From positions 87,606,107-87,670,106 of the forward strand of contig OY720344.1 in assembly GCA_963082975.1 (NCBI GenBank): a stretch of DNA of 64,000 nucleotides, written 5' to 3'. Source of the stretch: Labia minor (taxonomy: Eukaryota > Arthropoda > Insecta > Dermaptera > Spongiphoridae). The translations under genes were made by a program, and so were the position numbers. Under the pieces are notes generated by a model. It made no database searches, was not told where the DNA came from, and saw only the letters and a program-made list of their open reading frames with translations. Below, piece by piece: positions 62,131 through 64,000 of this stretch (its first letter is position 1; each line of letters begins with the position of its first letter).

Positions 62131-64000
62131 CTCCAGTTGGCCACTGAATTAAATGTAACTAAAATGCTGAAGTTCATTTATGATTTTTTAATTTACTCCA
62201 CGCACTCTGATTTCATTTACAACACGTAGGCAAATATTTATAAACACGAAATACAATTGATATGTTCTTTGTCTTTTTAAATGAAAAGAATTTTATGATT
62301 TTAAAATGGTTCAAGTAAGGGGTAATTATGCAGGAAAAATCTCTCCCCGAATTGTTTTTACTATACTATATATATTTTGATGAATAATTTGAAGATAAAT
62401 ATTAAATATAAACTAGAAATTATTTCTAAATTTTTAATTTAATTGTTCACATCTAGAATTTAACGAATTGATTATATTTATTTAAAATTTGGAATTATTA
62501 AATTGTTGTTAATTGTGCATCAATAATATAATAATATTTATGAATGCCCCTAATTGTCTGCAACCAACTTTACAGATACCTTCTGCCTGATTCAATTTTT
62601 TTCTTATAAATTATTTATTATTTAATTGATCTTTTTTTGTTCTTAATACATATATCTTTGGAAAAGAGTTGTTAACTTTGAAGTTTCTTTCTAGAAATAA
62701 AGCACGTTAGTGGACAAAATTCAGTTTTCTATGAAGTTAGGAAAACTGTCATCTTTAATTTGATAAGTTTCATCATAAATGATGAAAGTAATTAAGGTTA
62801 TATTTGAATATGAAATCTAATGCAATTACTCAAATGTGTACTTAAAAGTTTATTTCAACTTGATTTCTATATGTATGATTCAAATAGAATCAAGTTTGAC
62901 GTTGATATTTCAGTTTAGCAACTCAACAGACACCTTTACTTATAATTCACTTATTCGGATTTGATTTTTTTTATTCACATATACAAATTAATTTCTATTC
63001 CTGTATATGTACTTGATAAGAATCCATTCAAAATTATTTAAATTATATTGTATATCTATATTTATTGAAAATTATATCTAATTCTAGATTAATATTGATT
63101 TGTAATTATAAAATTATAGTTCCATTTATGAAGGTTGTCTTATAAATTTTTCAGTTGAATATAATGTATTTGAGTGCATTAAGTAACCTGAGTCCCCTCT
63201 GCCCGTTCAAATGTTATAATAGGTAAAATTAATTTCCAATTGTTTTTTTTTTTTTTTGTAATATCCATAAAGGATTATTTAATAATATTAGATAAAATAG
63301 TTCCATCTAAAAGTTTTTATATATTTAGAACCTATAATTTTCTAGAGTTAAAAGTTCAAATTTCAAACCTATAAAAGCTTATAACTTATAAAAGCTAATT
63401 TAAAATTTTTAACTATAATAGAAATTTATTATATGTATTATACTTATATAATAAATTATTATCAAAGTGAATAAAAAAAATAGGAATAATATTTGTTATA
63501 TTTTTTCAATGTGAATATGTTAATTTTTTTTTTCTATTCAGTAAAAAAAAATAAATATGATTTTCATTTTAAAAACATACAAGCGATGATAGGTGAAGCG
63601 TCAGTGCCAATCTGAATGAAATTCAGAAAGGCGGAAGGGCAACAACTTTTTTTTAAAAAAAAGGTAAAAAGAGTTCGGATTGAAAAGCCGCGGAGGGGGA
63701 GAATTTTTGTGCAAAAGCACGGTATGTTTAAATATTCTGTCTGTCCGTTAACCATATGAATATATTTTGGAATTCACGAAAATTTGTGATGAAATAATGA
63801 AGGTCTCGTCTTGCACTCTCCACTGTTAAGTATCCAGACATTTAATTAAATATTTAATAATAATTTCATTTTTATTTAATCATCATCAGCATTATAAATG
63901 CAGTTGATGCAATTGACTTTCCAGGTTTTGAGTGACTGTTAGAATGAAATGAACACTAAAGAGTCCACAGGAACGTGAATTATTAAAATAAATAAAAAAA
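62131..64000. other. AT-rich spacer to the window end
   Basis: Mostly featureless. At 63773-63806 a short plus-strand piece (cacgaaaatttgtgatg ... gaaggtctcg) resembles the start of family X, and 63580-63740 is a GC-richer stretch without an identified family. Confidence 0.4.

Overview
The window is very AT-rich eukaryotic intergenic or intronic DNA, probably from an arthropod and most likely an insect. Three things point there. There is no operon-like coding. The transposon mix is RTE-type LINEs with GATA tails, mariner, hAT, PIF/Harbinger-like elements, Helitrons and a Ty3/Gypsy element. The only promoter-like patch carries the arthropod initiator TCAGT. The RTE C-terminal domain resembles copies common in Hemiptera, but this is recall and not a species call. 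No complete host protein-coding gene is visible.

Layout. 1-5 kb: AT-rich spacer with an RTE tail (828-1057), one exon-like block with good splice sites (1603-1720) and a fragment of an unclassified repeat, here called family X. 5-12 kb: a long family X copy (5038-5825), a perfect 25-bp hairpin (6945-6995), a 1.2-kb hAT-like element (8797-9997) and nested PIF/Harbinger-like termini (10731-11384). 12-21 kb: two hAT MITEs with exact 8-bp target duplications, a mariner 3' end, the longest RTE fragment (17660-18345), a SINE-like unit, a solo LTR, and a 451-bp Helitron that carries an RTE 3' end and abuts another family X copy. 21.3-21.5 kb: a CpG-rich patch that looks like a core promoter plus first exon. 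24.1-24.5 kb: a second short Helitron.

24.5-41.6 kb is nearly featureless AT-rich sequence with scattered fossils: a solo LTR, an RTE relic, a foldback element, a duplicated block, a deleted mariner, family Y and a TA microsatellite. 41.65-47.18 kb is a very young Ty3/Gypsy element with two indistinguishable 848-bp LTRs, a 4-bp target duplication, a primer binding site, a long leader with roughly 170-bp tandem repeats, and a gag-protease frame. It is a broken copy.

47-64 kb holds another hAT MITE, family Y pieces, a second RTE-plus-Helitron composite (50306-50734), family X again, a mariner rebuilt as a 198-bp inverted repeat (56408-57105), a promoter-like patch near 58.4-58.9 kb and a degenerate RTE end. 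The most interesting signals are the Helitrons that carry and copy RTE 3' ends, the palindromic mariner, the Gypsy leader repeats, and the two places that look like pieces of a host gene (1603-1720 and 21340-21510).
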